Notes: generated from the letters alone by a model not told the origin. Numbered from the stretch's first letter, positions 42,152 to 51,398 are shown. The stretch: 64,000 bases of DNA from Pseudomonas arsenicoxydans (GCF_006438915.1 NZ_RCZE01000003.1:377070-441069); one strand, 5' to 3'. Numbers and translations are program-made.

Positions 42152-42408
42152 GGTCATATCCTGCATAAACGCGTAAATCCATTCCGAATAAATGAGGGAG
42201 TCGTCTTGTGTGTAGCTCTTTTTTAATCTTGAACCCTATGGCACAAAACGAATACCCCCTCCCAAGATGGCTCAAAGAAACACTAAAACCTGATAACGCC
42301 CCAACAGCCAAGCTTTCCGGCACGACTTCCTACAAGCCTGAGACTCGTCCTACAAAAACTTCAGAAATGACAGCGCCACTCACAAAATCCAGACCCCAGA
42401 AACCACAA
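42152..42408. other. Intergenic stretch before the tRNA terminator
   Basis: 257 bases with no supported gene. TCCTACAAG and TCCTACAAA (42329-42358 area) form a direct repeat of TCCTACAA spaced 19-20 bases apart. A 69-codon open frame on the plus strand here has no ribosome site and ends in the terminator stem, so it is not called. Confidence 0.4.
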
Positions 42409-42438
42409 AACCCCTGATTTCTCTCGAAATCAGGGGTT
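42409..42438 (-). terminator. Intrinsic terminator of the tRNA-Ser gene
   Basis: Perfect 12-base stem AACCCCTGATTT / AAATCAGGGGTT with a 6-base loop, then TTTTG on the minus strand, 17 bases past the tRNA 3' end. Confidence 0.9.
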
Positions 42439-42454
42439 CTGGTTACATCGAATT

Positions 42455-42544
42455 TGGCGGTGAAGGAGAGATTCGAACTCTCGATACAATTTCTTGTATA
42501 CACACTTTCCAGGCGTGCTCCTTAAGCCACTCGGACACTTCACC
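42455..42544 (-). tRNA. tRNA-Ser (anticodon GGA)
   Basis: On the minus strand a 90-base class II tRNA begins GGTGAAGTGTCCGAGTGGCT and ends in an encoded CCA. The anticodon loop CTGGAAA is closed by CACGC/GTGTG, giving anticodon GGA. The long variable arm and TTCGAATC T-loop are visible. tRNA-Ser genes are common integration sites, and the accessory genes to its left could be linked to that, but no integrase or direct att repeat was seen. Confidence 0.96.
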
Positions 42545-42852
42545 GTATCTCGTCAAACAAGTTCTGTCTGTCGAGGCGCGCTAATGTAGTCGAAACCTTT
42601 TCCGATGGCAAACTTATTTTGCAGAATTTTCATGCGCTTAGCGTTTTAGTCGTTCCACAGGATTTGGGGTCATGGCAAACCTGCCAATCTCCGGCTTCGC
42701 GCCTCCTTCTATATAGAAGGGAATGCGCCGCGGATGTGGCGGGCTACGCTTGCCCGGCGGGGAAAGGGTGACTGGCGGGTCAGTCACGGCGCTTTACCTG
42801 GCCTGCCGCGGTGGGTAACGTCTGCCCCAACTTTCATACAAGGAATAGCGTC
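42545..42852. promoter_or_regulatory. Intergenic region with a 16-base palindrome
   Basis: 308 bases between the tRNA and the crotonase start; it must hold both promoters. It contains the perfect palindrome CCTTCTATATAGAAGG at 42705-42720, a candidate operator or hairpin upstream of the crotonase gene. Nothing else is recognisable. Confidence 0.45.
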
Positions 42853-43542
42853 ATGAGTGAGTTGATCTCCTACCATCTCGAAGACGGTATCGCGACCCTG
42901 ACCTTGAGTAATGGCAAGGTCAATGCCATCTCGCCCGACGTGATTGCCGCGTTTAACGCTGCGCTGGATCAGGCGGTGACTGATCGTGCGGTGGTGATCA
43001 TTACCGGTACACCGGGGATTTTGTCGGGTGGTTATGACTTGAAGGTGATGACGTCCGGCCCGAAAGAAGCCGTGGCGCTGGTCACTGCCGGTTCGACGCT
43101 GGCCCGTCGCCTGCTCTCGCACCCGTTCCCGGTGATCGTGGCGTGCCCTGGGCATGCCGTGGCCAAGGGTGCGTTCCTGCTGTTGTCGGCGGATTACCGC
43201 ATTGGGGTTGATGGCCCGTTCAGCATTGGCCTGAACGAAGTGCAGATCGGCATGACCATGCACCACGCCGGTATCGAGATCGCACGTGATCGCCTGAGCA
43301 AGGCGGCGCTGCATCGCTCGGTGATCAACGGCGAGATGTTCACTCCGAAGAGCGCCGTGGATGCTGGTTTCCTTGATGTGGTGGTGTCAGCCGAAGAGCT
43401 GCAAGGTGCTGCGCTGGCGGCGGCTCGTCAGTTGAAAAAGATCAACATGACCGCGCACAAGAATACCAAGTTGAAAGTACGCAAGGCGCTGCTGGAGACG
43501 CTGGACAACGCTATCATCCTCGATCAGCAACACTTGGGTTAA
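42853..43542 (+). CDS. Crotonase / enoyl-CoA hydratase family protein
   Basis: A 229-residue member of the crotonase superfamily. Seen: ITGTPGILSGGYDLKVM (first oxyanion loop) and the second loop CPGHAVAKGAFLLLSADYRI. The usual catalytic glutamates are not obvious: the second loop region reads GLNEVQIGMTMHHAGIEI. The exact reaction is therefore open; hydration or isomerisation of an acyl-CoA is the family norm. The ATG at 42853 follows AAGGA. A strong terminator follows, so it is monocistronic. Confidence 0.88.
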   Translation: MSELISYHLEDGIATLTLSNGKVNAISPDVIAAFNAALDQAVTDRAVVIITGTPGILSGGYDLKVMTSGPKEAVALVTAGSTLARRLLSHPFPVIVACPGHAVAKGAFLLLSADYRIGVDGPFSIGLNEVQIGMTMHHAGIEIARDRLSKAALHRSVINGEMFTPKSAVDAGFLDVVVSAEELQGAALAAARQLKKINMTAHKNTKLKVRKALLETLDNAIILDQQHLG

Positions 43543-43561
43543 GCCCGGATTGGCTGCACCG

Positions 43562-43590
43562 AAAAGCCCGACCGTCGTGTCGGGCTTTTT
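43562..43590 (+). terminator. Intrinsic terminator after the crotonase gene
   Basis: AGCCCGAC / GTCGGGCT with a 6-base loop followed by TTTTT. Confidence 0.92.
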
Positions 43591-43756
43591 CTTACGCGTT
43601 GTGTTGAAAAGTCTGTAACTGCTCTAGAACGCGTCTGACCCACAAGTCGGAAACATGCGCACAAACATCGCCTATCTCCTTCCTCTATAGTGGCAATTGC
43701 CGAAAACAGTGCACATCCGTACACTGCGCCACCTTTTGTCCCGGTGGGGCCTGTAA

Positions 43757-44479
43757 ATGCTGTTTGTGTTTCGTATGTTCTTGATGAGCCTGCACTTTAT
43801 TCTCGCCGGTGTGCTTGGGGTGATTCTGGGCCTGTGTCGCCCGTTCAACCCGGACAACAGCCGGGTGTGCGCACGTCTGTATGCGTGGCCGGCGATGTGT
43901 ATTTTGCGTTTGCGGGTGAAGGCCGATGTCGGGCCCTTGATGGACAAGCCTGAGAGCTGCGTGATCATCGCTAATCACCAGTCCAACTACGACCTGTTTG
44001 TGTTTGGCAACGTGGTGCCCCGCCGCACCGTGTGCATCGGCAAAAAGAGCCTGAAGTGGGTGCCGCTGTTCGGGCAGTTGTTCTGGCTGGCCGGCAACGT
44101 GTTGATCGATCGCGGCAATGCGCACAAGGCGCGCCAGTCGATGTTGACCACCACACACACCTTGCAGCATGAAGACACGTCGATCTGGGTCTTCCCGGAA
44201 GGCACGCGCAACCTTGGCGAAGAGTTGCTGCCGTTCAAGAAAGGCGCGTTCCAGATGGCGATTGCTGCCGGCGTACCGATCGTGCCCGTGTGTGTCAGCA
44301 GTTACGTCAAACACATGCGATTGAACCGCTGGCGCAGTGGGAAAATTCTGATTCGTTCGCTGCCGGCGATTCCGACAGCGGGATTGAGCCTGGACGACAT
44401 GCCCCTGCTGATGGCCCAGTGCCGCGAACAGATGCGCGAATGCATCGCTTCGATGGATCGGCAACTGCAAGCCGCGTAA
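43757..44479 (+). CDS. 1-acyl-sn-glycerol-3-phosphate acyltransferase (PlsC-like)
   Basis: A 240-residue lysophosphatidate acyltransferase family protein. It has an N-terminal hydrophobic segment (VFRMFLMSLHFILAGVLGVI), the HX4D catalytic motif in NHQSNYDLFVFG (near residue 75) and the substrate motif FPEGTRN (near 152). It transfers an acyl chain to lysophosphatidic acid at the inner membrane. Pseudomonads carry several PlsC paralogues, so this may not be the main one. A terminator lies 6 bases past the stop. Confidence 0.9.
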   Translation: MLFVFRMFLMSLHFILAGVLGVILGLCRPFNPDNSRVCARLYAWPAMCILRLRVKADVGPLMDKPESCVIIANHQSNYDLFVFGNVVPRRTVCIGKKSLKWVPLFGQLFWLAGNVLIDRGNAHKARQSMLTTTHTLQHEDTSIWVFPEGTRNLGEELLPFKKGAFQMAIAAGVPIVPVCVSSYVKHMRLNRWRSGKILIRSLPAIPTAGLSLDDMPLLMAQCREQMRECIASMDRQLQAA

Positions 44480-44485
44480 ACAAAG

Positions 44486-44512
44486 AAACCCGCCTGGTGC
44501 GGGTTTTCTTTT
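44486..44512 (+). terminator. Intrinsic terminator after the acyltransferase gene
   Basis: AAACCCGC / GCGGGTTT with a 5-base loop followed by a T-rich run. Confidence 0.88.
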
Positions 44513-44628
44513 GCCTTCGAACTTTCACTTTAGAACTCTGCAGAGTTCGCTCACTCTGAAGCATCAGACAAGGCTAAGCTGAAGATTGCCTGCCACTGCC
44601 ACCTGCTAATAAGAAGTGAACCTGAATC

Positions 44629-45600
44629 ATGGGTAGAGTTGTTGCTGCTGCGGTTTACAGCGCCGGTAAGAAAGTCACCAATATCACCCTCGACGAAGGC
44701 GCCGCATGGGCTGCAAAGCCTGACCACTTTGTCTGGATCGGCCTTGAAGAGCCGAACGCCCAGGAACTGGCCAACCTGCAACGCCAGTTCAACCTGCACG
44801 AACTGGCCATCGAAGATGCCCTGGAAAAGCACAGCCGGCCGAAGCTCGAAACCTTTGGCGACGCACTGTTTATCGTCACGTACTCGCCGATTCGCAAGGA
44901 AGGCAAACTTGAGTTCATCGAGACGCATATTTTTGCCGGCAATGGTTACATCATTACCGCGCGCAACGGACATTCGGCGTCCTACGCCTATGTCCGACAG
45001 CGTTGTGAGGCGCGTCCGTTGCTGCTTGAGCACGGGGAAGATTTCGTCCTCTATGCCCTCCTCGATTTCGTGATTGAAAACTACCAGCCGGTGGGCGAAG
45101 CGATCCACGCCGAGATCGATGAGCTGGAACGCAACGTGTTGTGCAGTGCGCTGAATGAACATGACATCCAGAAACTTCACGGCCTGCGCCGGGACGTGTT
45201 GCGTCTGCGTCGTTACGCGGCACCGATGGTGGAGATCGGTGAGGAGCTGCAGAGGCTGAGCTTCCCCTTTATCGACAAGAACATGCGCCCGTACTTCCGT
45301 GATGTGCAGATTCACGTGACACGACAGATGGAAGACCTGACAACGTTGGCCGACATTGCCAGCCAGACGATCGAGGTGGGGGTGCTGCTGGAGGCTTCAC
45401 GCCAGAGTGTGGTGCAGCGCAAGTTTGCGGCGTGGGCGGCGATTTTGGCGTTTCCGACGGCGGTGGCCGGGATTTACGGGATGAACTTCCAGAACATGCC
45501 GGAGCTGGCATGGCACTACGGGTACTTCGGGGTGTTAGGGTTTATTACGCTGGGATGCACGGGTTTGTGGGCGAGTTTCAAAAAATCGGGGTGGTTGTAA
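44629..45600 (+). CDS. corA: Magnesium and cobalt transport protein CorA
   Basis: A 323-residue CorA. It has an N-terminal cytoplasmic funnel domain (about 1-240), the long stalk helix, and two C-terminal membrane helices (about 265-283 and 297-315). The signature YGMNFQNMPEL, the GMN selectivity loop, is near residue 284. It imports Mg2+ and also Co2+ down the membrane potential. Unlike CmaX at 5149-6144, which has GIN, this one keeps the canonical motif and is the better candidate for the main Mg2+ channel. Single gene with a REP pair after it. Confidence 0.95.
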   Translation: MGRVVAAAVYSAGKKVTNITLDEGAAWAAKPDHFVWIGLEEPNAQELANLQRQFNLHELAIEDALEKHSRPKLETFGDALFIVTYSPIRKEGKLEFIETHIFAGNGYIITARNGHSASYAYVRQRCEARPLLLEHGEDFVLYALLDFVIENYQPVGEAIHAEIDELERNVLCSALNEHDIQKLHGLRRDVLRLRRYAAPMVEIGEELQRLSFPFIDKNMRPYFRDVQIHVTRQMEDLTTLADIASQTIEVGVLLEASRQSVVQRKFAAWAAILAFPTAVAGIYGMNFQNMPELAWHYGYFGVLGFITLGCTGLWASFKKSGWL

Positions 45601-45613
45601 CAACTGGGTTCTC

Positions 45614-45735
45614 TGTGGCGAGGGAGCTTGCTCCCGCTGGGGTGCGAAGCGCCCCCCCAACATTCTTCAGACAAATCGCGTTGCCTGAATGACGACTGCT
45701 GCGCAGCCGAGCGGGAGCAAGCTCCCTCGCCACAG
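45614..45735. repeat. REP pair (family B)
   Basis: TGTGGCGAGGGAGCTTGCTC faces GAGCAAGCTCCCTCGCCACA across about 82 bases, between convergent corA and the amidotransferase gene. The spacer holds ACGACTGCTGCGCAGCCGAG, shared with the element at 58121-58252. Confidence 0.9.
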
Positions 45736-45764
45736 AAAGCCTCTCACCGCAGGTATTGTGATCG

Positions 45765-46487
45765 TCAGACCGTTTCTGGCTTGTGCGCAACAAACCGCAT
45801 CATCCACTCCGCAACCGTAGCGCCATGTTGCTCATGCTCAAGGCTGGCCACACCTTTCGAGTAGATTTGCTCGCCCAGCACTTGCTGGCGAATTTCCAGC
45901 AGCGCTCGCGAATAGTCGTGAATGAATTCCGGATGCCCCTGGAAGCACAGCACCTGATCGTTGATGTGGTAAGCGGCGAACGGGCAGAAATCACTGGAGG
46001 CGATAACCGTGGCGTTTTCCGGTAGCGACGTCACTTGATCCTGGTGGCTGATCAACAAGGTCAACTCTTCCCTGACAGGGCTCATCCACGGCGCCTTGGC
46101 CGAGAGTTTGTAGCTGTGGGTGCCGACGCCCCAGCCTTGGGTGGCGCGTTCACTTTTGCCGCCCAACAACAGTGCCAGCAATTGATGGCCGAAACACACG
46201 CCCAACAGTTTGTCGCCGCGCTCGTAGCGGGTCAGCAGGTACTTCCTGAGGGTTTCGATCCATGGGTCGGTGCCGAAGGAATCGGCCTTGCTGCCGGTGA
46301 CCAGATAAGCGTCGAAGGTCAGGTCATCGCTTGGGTATTCGCCCTGCATCACGTTGTAGACCGTGAACTCGGCCGCGATAGGTTGCTGCGAAAACAGGTG
46401 TTTGAACATCTGCCCGTAGCCCTGATATTGGTCGACCAATTCTGGACGCAGAATGTCGGTTTCCAGAATGCAGATGCGTAACGACAT
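45765..46487 (-). CDS. Class I glutamine amidotransferase (GMP synthase-like)
   Basis: A 240-residue stand-alone class I glutamine amidotransferase. The nucleophile elbow is GVCFGHQLLALLLGG (Cys near residue 94) and the catalytic His is in CFQGHPEFIHDY. There is no synthetase domain, so the ammonia acceptor is unknown; such proteins are often annotated as GMP synthase-related or as gamma-glutamyl peptide hydrolases. The ATG at 46487 (MSLRICILET) has AGG about 8 bases upstream; a longer frame adds 22 unsupported residues. Confidence 0.88.
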   Translation of the reverse strand: MSLRICILETDILRPELVDQYQGYGQMFKHLFSQQPIAAEFTVYNVMQGEYPSDDLTFDAYLVTGSKADSFGTDPWIETLRKYLLTRYERGDKLLGVCFGHQLLALLLGGKSERATQGWGVGTHSYKLSAKAPWMSPVREELTLLISHQDQVTSLPENATVIASSDFCPFAAYHINDQVLCFQGHPEFIHDYSRALLEIRQQVLGEQIYSKGVASLEHEQHGATVAEWMMRFVAHKPETV

Positions 46488-46582
46488 AAAAAATACCTGA
46501 CACGTGATGGGAATAATGCACACCCCAGAGCCTGCCTCGAAACACCGTTCCAAGGCAAGCCCCGCGAGGCGTCACCGGTCCC

Positions 46583-48727
46583 TTAAAACGCCTCCCCTTT
46601 TGCGGCTTTTTCCAGCAACAACGCTGGCGGGTTGAAGCGCTCGCCATACTGCGTGGCCAGGTATTGGGCGCGGGCGACGAAGTCTTGCACGCCGTACTGA
46701 TTGATGAATTGCAGCGCACCGCCGGTCCAGGCCGCGAAACCGATGCCGAAGATCGAACCGACGTTGGCGTCCGCCGTCGACATCAGCACGTCCTCCTCCA
46801 CACAGCGCACGGTTTCGATGGCTTGCACGAACAGCAGGCGATCACGTACATCCTTGGGCGAAATCTGCCCGTCAGGCTTCTCGAAACGGCTTTTCAGCTC
46901 TGGCCACAGATGTTTCTGGCCAGCGGCCGGGTAGTCGTAGAAACCGCCTCCTGCCGCTTTACCGGGCCGTTTGTATTCGTTGAGCAACAAGTCGATCACC
47001 GCAAATGCCGGATGTTCTGTCAGCGGTTTCCCTTCGACTTGCAGGTCTTTGGCTGTTTGCTGACGGATATGGCTCATGAGGCTGAGGGAAACCTCGTCAG
47101 AAATCGCCAGCGGCCCGATGGGCATGCCGGCCTTGCGCGCTTCGGTTTCGATCATCGGCGCGCTGACGCCTTCGCCGAGCATGGCGATGCCTTCGTTGGT
47201 GAAGGTGCCGAACACCCGCGAGGTAAAAAAGCCGCGACTGTCGTTGACCACAATCGGGGTTTTCTTGATTTGCAGGACGAAATCAAACCCGCGAGCCAGG
47301 GTTTCGTCGCTGGTATTAGCGCCTTTGATGATTTCCACCAGCGGCATTTTTTCCACGGGGCTGAAGAAATGCAGGCCGATGAATTTGCTCTGATCTGGCA
47401 CTGCGGTGGCCAGGCCGCTGATCGGCAAAGTCGAAGTGTTGGAAGCGATCACCGCATCCGGCCCGACGATTTTTTGTGCGGCCGAAGAGACCTTGGCTTT
47501 GAGCTCGCGGTCTTCGAATACCGCCTCGATGATCAGATCGCAACCGGCCAGGTCGGCATCGCTTTGCGTGGTGCGAATCCGCGCCAGAATCGCCTCACGC
47601 TGCTCGGCAATCATCTGGCCGCGCGCGACTTTCTTGTCCAGCAGCGCCGCCGAATGGGCCTTGCCCTTCTCCGCTGCCGCCAGAGTAATGTCCTTTAGCA
47701 CCACCTCTATGCCCGCCGATGCGCTGACAAATGCGATGCCCGCGCCCATCATCCCGGCACCGAGCACCCCGACTTTTTGCGTCACACAAGGCGCAAAACC
47801 CTGCGGCCGCGAGCCGCCGGCATTGATCTCGTTGAGTTGGAACCAGAACGTGCCAATCAGGTTTTTCGAGACCTGGCCGGTGGTCAACTCGGTGAAGTAG
47901 CGGGTTTCGATCAGGTGCGCCGTGTCGAAATCCACCTGGGCGCCTTCAACCGCCGCGCAGAGGATTTTTTCCGGCGCGGGCATACAGCCTTGGGTTTTAC
48001 TGCGCAGGATCGATGGCGCGATGGCGAGCATTTGCGCGACTTTCGGATTCGACGGTGTGCCGCCGGGGATCTGATAACCCTTCACGTCCCAACGTTGTAC
48101 CGCCGTCGGATTGGCCAGAATCCAGGCCCGTGCCTTGCTCAGCAGTTCGCCGGGATCCTTCGCCAACTCGTCAATCAACCCAGCCTGCAACGCCTGTTGT
48201 GGCCGGACTTTTTTGCCTTCCAGCAGGTAGGGCAAGGCTTTCTCGATGCCCAGCATCCGCACCATGCGCACCACCCCGCCGCCGCCCGGCAGCAAGCCGA
48301 GCGTCACTTCCGGCAGGCCGAGTTGCACCGACGGATTGTCCAGCGCTACGCGGTGATGGCACGCCAGGCAGATTTCCCAACCGCCACCCAATGCAGCGCC
48401 GTTGATCGCGGCCACCACCGGTTTGCCGAGGGTCTCCAGGGTGCGCAATTGACCTTTGAGGGTCAGCACCATGTCGTAGAACGCTTTGGCTTCGGGCTTG
48501 CCGACCTTGATCAGTTCATTGAGGTCGCCGCCGGCGAAGAACGTCTTTTTCGCCGAGGTGATGATGACCCCGGCAATGCTGTCTTTTTCAGCGATCAGCC
48601 GGGCAACGCAGGCGGCCATGGCTTCGCGGTAGACCGCGTTCATGGTGTTGGCGCTCTGGCCCGGCATGTCGATGGTCAGGACGACGATCTGGTCCTGACC
48701 TTTTTCGTAACGAATGGCTTCAGTCAT
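46583..48727 (-). CDS. 3-hydroxyacyl-CoA dehydrogenase / enoyl-CoA hydratase (FadJ/FadB-like)
   Basis: A 714-residue bifunctional beta-oxidation enzyme. The N-terminal crotonase domain is at about 1-190 (INGAALGGGWEICLACHHRV, then GLPEVTLGLLPGGGG with the catalytic Glu). The Rossmann domain follows (about 320-500; GVLGAGMMGAGIAFVSASAG, HFFSPVEKMPLVEIIKG), then two C-terminal dimerisation domains. It handles hydration and oxidation of acyl-CoA thioesters. The thiolase gene lies 27 bases upstream in the same operon. P. aeruginosa has a similar pair distinct from fadBA5. AAGGA supports the ATG at 48727. Confidence 0.92.
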   Translation of the reverse strand: MTEAIRYEKGQDQIVVLTIDMPGQSANTMNAVYREAMAACVARLIAEKDSIAGVIITSAKKTFFAGGDLNELIKVGKPEAKAFYDMVLTLKGQLRTLETLGKPVVAAINGAALGGGWEICLACHHRVALDNPSVQLGLPEVTLGLLPGGGGVVRMVRMLGIEKALPYLLEGKKVRPQQALQAGLIDELAKDPGELLSKARAWILANPTAVQRWDVKGYQIPGGTPSNPKVAQMLAIAPSILRSKTQGCMPAPEKILCAAVEGAQVDFDTAHLIETRYFTELTTGQVSKNLIGTFWFQLNEINAGGSRPQGFAPCVTQKVGVLGAGMMGAGIAFVSASAGIEVVLKDITLAAAEKGKAHSAALLDKKVARGQMIAEQREAILARIRTTQSDADLAGCDLIIEAVFEDRELKAKVSSAAQKIVGPDAVIASNTSTLPISGLATAVPDQSKFIGLHFFSPVEKMPLVEIIKGANTSDETLARGFDFVLQIKKTPIVVNDSRGFFTSRVFGTFTNEGIAMLGEGVSAPMIETEARKAGMPIGPLAISDEVSLSLMSHIRQQTAKDLQVEGKPLTEHPAFAVIDLLLNEYKRPGKAAGGGFYDYPAAGQKHLWPELKSRFEKPDGQISPKDVRDRLLFVQAIETVRCVEEDVLMSTADANVGSIFGIGFAAWTGGALQFINQYGVQDFVARAQYLATQYGERFNPPALLLEKAAKGEAF

Positions 48728-48754
48728 GAACATGTTTCCTTGAAAGTCGGGGGC

Positions 48755-49960
48755 TCAGAGGCGTTCGATGATGGTGGCAATGCCCATGCCGCCGCCGACA
48801 CACAACGTCGCGAGGCCATAGCGCAGACGCCGGGTTTCCAGCTCATCGAGCAGCGTGCCGAGAATCGCGCAGCCCGTGGCGCCGAGCGGATGGCCCATGG
48901 CGATGGAGCCGCCGTTGACGTTGACCTTGTCCGGATCGATGGCCATATCCTTGATGAATTTGAGCACCACCGAGGCGAACGCTTCGTTGACTTCGAACAG
49001 GTCGATGTCTTCCACACGCAGGCCGGCCTTGGCCAGCGCTTTACGGGTGGCCGGCGCCGGGCCGGTGAGCATGATGGTCGGATCGGTGCTGGTGACCGCC
49101 GTGGCGACGATCCGCGCCCGAGGCTGCAAGCCCAGCGTCCGGCCCTTGACTTCGGAACCGATCAACATCAACGCGGCACCATCGACGATCCCCGAGCTGT
49201 TGCCCGGCGTGTGCACATGATTGATCCGTTCGACATGGCTGTAGACACGCAATGCCGTCGCGTCGAAGCCCATTTGCCCCATCATCTCGAAACTCGGCTT
49301 GAGCTTGCCCAAACCCTCCAGGGTCGAGTCGGCGCGAATGAACTCATCGTGATCGAGCAGGATGATGCCGTTCTGATCCTGCACCGGCACCAGCGACTTG
49401 TTGAACGAGCCGTTCGCCCGTGCCCGCGCCGCTTTCTGTTGCGAGTGCAGCGCGTAGGCATCAACGTCCTGACGGCTGAACCCTTCGAGAGTGGCAATCA
49501 GGTCGGCGCCCACGCCTTGTGGAGTGAAATGGCTGTGCAGGTTGGTTTCCGGGTCCAGCGCCCAGGCCCCACCGTCGCTGCCCATCGGCACTCGGGACAT
49601 CGACTCGACACCGCCGACCACCACTAGGTCTTCGAAACCGGAGCGCACTTTCATCGCGCCGAGGTTCACCGCTTCAAGCCCCGATGCGCAAAAGCGGTTG
49701 ATCTGCACGCCCGAAACACTGACATCCCAATCCGCCACCTGGGCCGCGGTTTTGGCTATGTCGGAGCCTTGATCACCCATCGGCGTCACGCAGCCGAGCA
49801 CCACGTCATCGACCTGGCTGGTATCGAGCGACGTGCGCTGTTGCAGCGCCGTGAGCAAGCCGGCCACCAGATTGACCGGTTTGACACTGTGCAAGGCGCC
49901 ATCGGCTTTGCCTTTGCCACGGGGCGTGCGTAACGCGTCGAAAATCAAAGCTTGGGTCAT
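48755..49960 (-). CDS. Acetyl-CoA C-acetyltransferase (thiolase)
   Basis: A 401-residue thiolase. The acylated cysteine is in [18 protein letters not shown] (near residue 90), the GHPLGATG motif is in the C-terminal third, and [15 protein letters not shown] at the end supplies the second cysteine. It cleaves 3-ketoacyl-CoA in beta-oxidation. It is the first gene of the operon with the FadJ-like gene. GAGGA lies 6 bases before the ATG. A palindrome at 49993-50002 lies 33 bases upstream and may be the operator. Confidence 0.92.
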   Translation of the reverse strand: MTQALIFDALRTPRGKGKADGALHSVKPVNLVAGLLTALQQRTSLDTSQVDDVVLGCVTPMGDQGSDIAKTAAQVADWDVSVSGVQINRFCASGLEAVNLGAMKVRSGFEDLVVVGGVESMSRVPMGSDGGAWALDPETNLHSHFTPQGVGADLIATLEGFSRQDVDAYALHSQQKAARARANGSFNKSLVPVQDQNGIILLDHDEFIRADSTLEGLGKLKPSFEMMGQMGFDATALRVYSHVERINHVHTPGNSSGIVDGAALMLIGSEVKGRTLGLQPRARIVATAVTSTDPTIMLTGPAPATRKALAKAGLRVEDIDLFEVNEAFASVVLKFIKDMAIDPDKVNVNGGSIAMGHPLGATGCAILGTLLDELETRRLRYGLATLCVGGGMGIATIIERL

Positions 49961-50351
49961 GACGTCCTCGAACCTGGGCGGTGAGTAAAAACTGAGCGCT
50001 CACTCTTATGCCGGGCCGTTGCGGATTCAATGACCGCAGTGCTCATCGACGTTGACTGACACGCTCAGACGAACGGTAGTGAGCGATGGGATTAACCGAT
50101 TCAGGAGCCGGAAGTGTCTAGCAATAGGGCGCCCAAGAAGCTGGCAATAAGCCTCATGCTGTTTTAATAGTTTTTTCCGGTAGTTCCATACGAAATGGAT
50201 CTAAACCACGCGTGACGCGGGCTCTAAGGTGAAGTGTACGAAGTTGTCGTCGGGTTTTGCCGAGGCGCTCGTCCTACAGGAAGTGCAACGCTCTGCCGTC
50301 ATGGAGATATGCAGGCAGGCATCGGGAAATAACAAAAAAGGCGGTCAAGCC
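49961..50351. promoter_or_regulatory. Intergenic region with a palindrome upstream of the thiolase operon
   Basis: 391 bases without a gene except the small protein at its right end. TGAGCGCTCA at 49993-50002 is a perfect 10-base palindrome (ACTGAGCGCTCACT extends it with one mismatch), placed where a TetR-type operator for the beta-oxidation operon would sit. The rest holds no recognised element. Confidence 0.5.
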
Positions 50352-50447
50352 ATGTTCAAACATTCGAAAGTACGTCAAGCCGGTCTCATCCTTTTCGCCA
50401 CCACGCTGTTATTGATTTTGCCGAATCTGACCAAGGTGATTGGCTAG
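50352..50447 (+). CDS. Very small membrane protein
   Basis: A 31-residue peptide: a short basic N-terminus (FKHSKVRQAG) and one membrane helix (LILFATTLLLILPNLTKVIG). An AAGGCGG site precedes the ATG. The basic start and single helix fit an inner membrane peptide with its N-terminus in the cytoplasm. Function unknown; too short for motif-based assignment. Confidence 0.55.
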   Translation: MFKHSKVRQAGLILFATTLLLILPNLTKVIG

Positions 50448-50553
50448 TCGGTAAGAAATACGGTGTCAGGTATTTATATCGTCATTCCAAAAATGTGACT
50501 GGCCCGCTACCCGGGCCAGCGTGGGTGTGCCAACCTTTGGGCACTTCCACGAC

Positions 50554-51375
50554 ATGGACGGCGATCTATTGAAAAAGCTCATTTTGTTCGGGGCCTTGCT
50601 GCTCAGCACGCCTCTGTTGGCCGCACAGCTGAACCTCGAGCTGGGCGCGACCAGTCGCAACTGGCAGACCGAGGAACTGCTCAAGCACCCGCAAGTCCAG
50701 ACCCTCCATATTGCCGACGACGTTTCCTACAAACGGGACATGAGCTATCAAGCGGTGCCGCTGGCGGCGCTGTTGACCGGCATCAAGCCCGATGACCATT
50801 TGCAAGCCGTGGCACTGGACGGATTTGCCGCCGAGTTGGCCGCGGCGCCTTTGCTGAACACCCAAGGTGCGCGGGCATGGCTGGCGATTGAAGACCCGGC
50901 GAAACCGTGGCCAGCGTTGTCAGAAGGCAAGCCGAGTGCCGGGCCGTTTTATCTGGTCTGGACAGATCCGCAAGCCGGCAATATCAGCCCGGAGCAATGG
51001 CCGTTTCAGGTGTCCAGCATCAAGCGACTGGCGCCGGTGGCTGCGCGCTTCCCTGCCCTGCTGCCTGATCCGGCGTTGAAGGCGAACGACCCGGTGAATC
51101 AGGGATTTGCGTTGTTTCAGAAGAACTGTCTCGCGTGCCATCGATTGAACGGTGTCGGGGATGCGCAGTTCGGGCCGGATTTGAATATTCCGTTTAGCCC
51201 GACCGAGTATTTCGGCGCGGAGTTCTTGAAGCGTTACATCCGTGATCCACAGAGCTTGCGCCAGTGGCCGCAGGCGAAGATGCCGGGGTTTACGGCGCAG
51301 GTTTTGCCGGATGCGGATCTGGACATGCTGGTGGGGTATTTGAAGCACATGGCCGGGCGCAAAATTAAGCCCTAG
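50554..51375 (+). CDS. Periplasmic mono-heme cytochrome c family protein
   Basis: A 273-residue exported protein. KKLILFGALLLSTPLLAAQL is the signal peptide. Residues about 25-165 form a domain related to molybdopterin-oxidoreductase partner proteins (WLAIEDPAKPWPAL, PFYLVWTDP). A C-terminal class I cytochrome c domain follows with one heme motif, CLACHRLNG, and a likely axial Met in KMPGF. It should shuttle electrons in the periplasm; the partner is unknown. The true start may be the in-frame TTG at 50569, which begins directly at the signal peptide. Confidence 0.82.
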   Translation: MDGDLLKKLILFGALLLSTPLLAAQLNLELGATSRNWQTEELLKHPQVQTLHIADDVSYKRDMSYQAVPLAALLTGIKPDDHLQAVALDGFAAELAAAPLLNTQGARAWLAIEDPAKPWPALSEGKPSAGPFYLVWTDPQAGNISPEQWPFQVSSIKRLAPVAARFPALLPDPALKANDPVNQGFALFQKNCLACHRLNGVGDAQFGPDLNIPFSPTEYFGAEFLKRYIRDPQSLRQWPQAKMPGFTAQVLPDADLDMLVGYLKHMAGRKIKP

Positions 51376-51398
51376 CGTTGTGTTGCAAGGACTGGCCT

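Noticed and set aside
42208..42417. 69-codon plus-strand frame before the tRNA terminator
   Set aside because: No ribosome site, no motif, and its end falls in the tRNA terminator stem.
47777..49627. 616-codon open frame antisense to the beta-oxidation genes
   Set aside because: It covers parts of the dehydrogenase and thiolase genes on the other strand, both with clear catalytic motifs.
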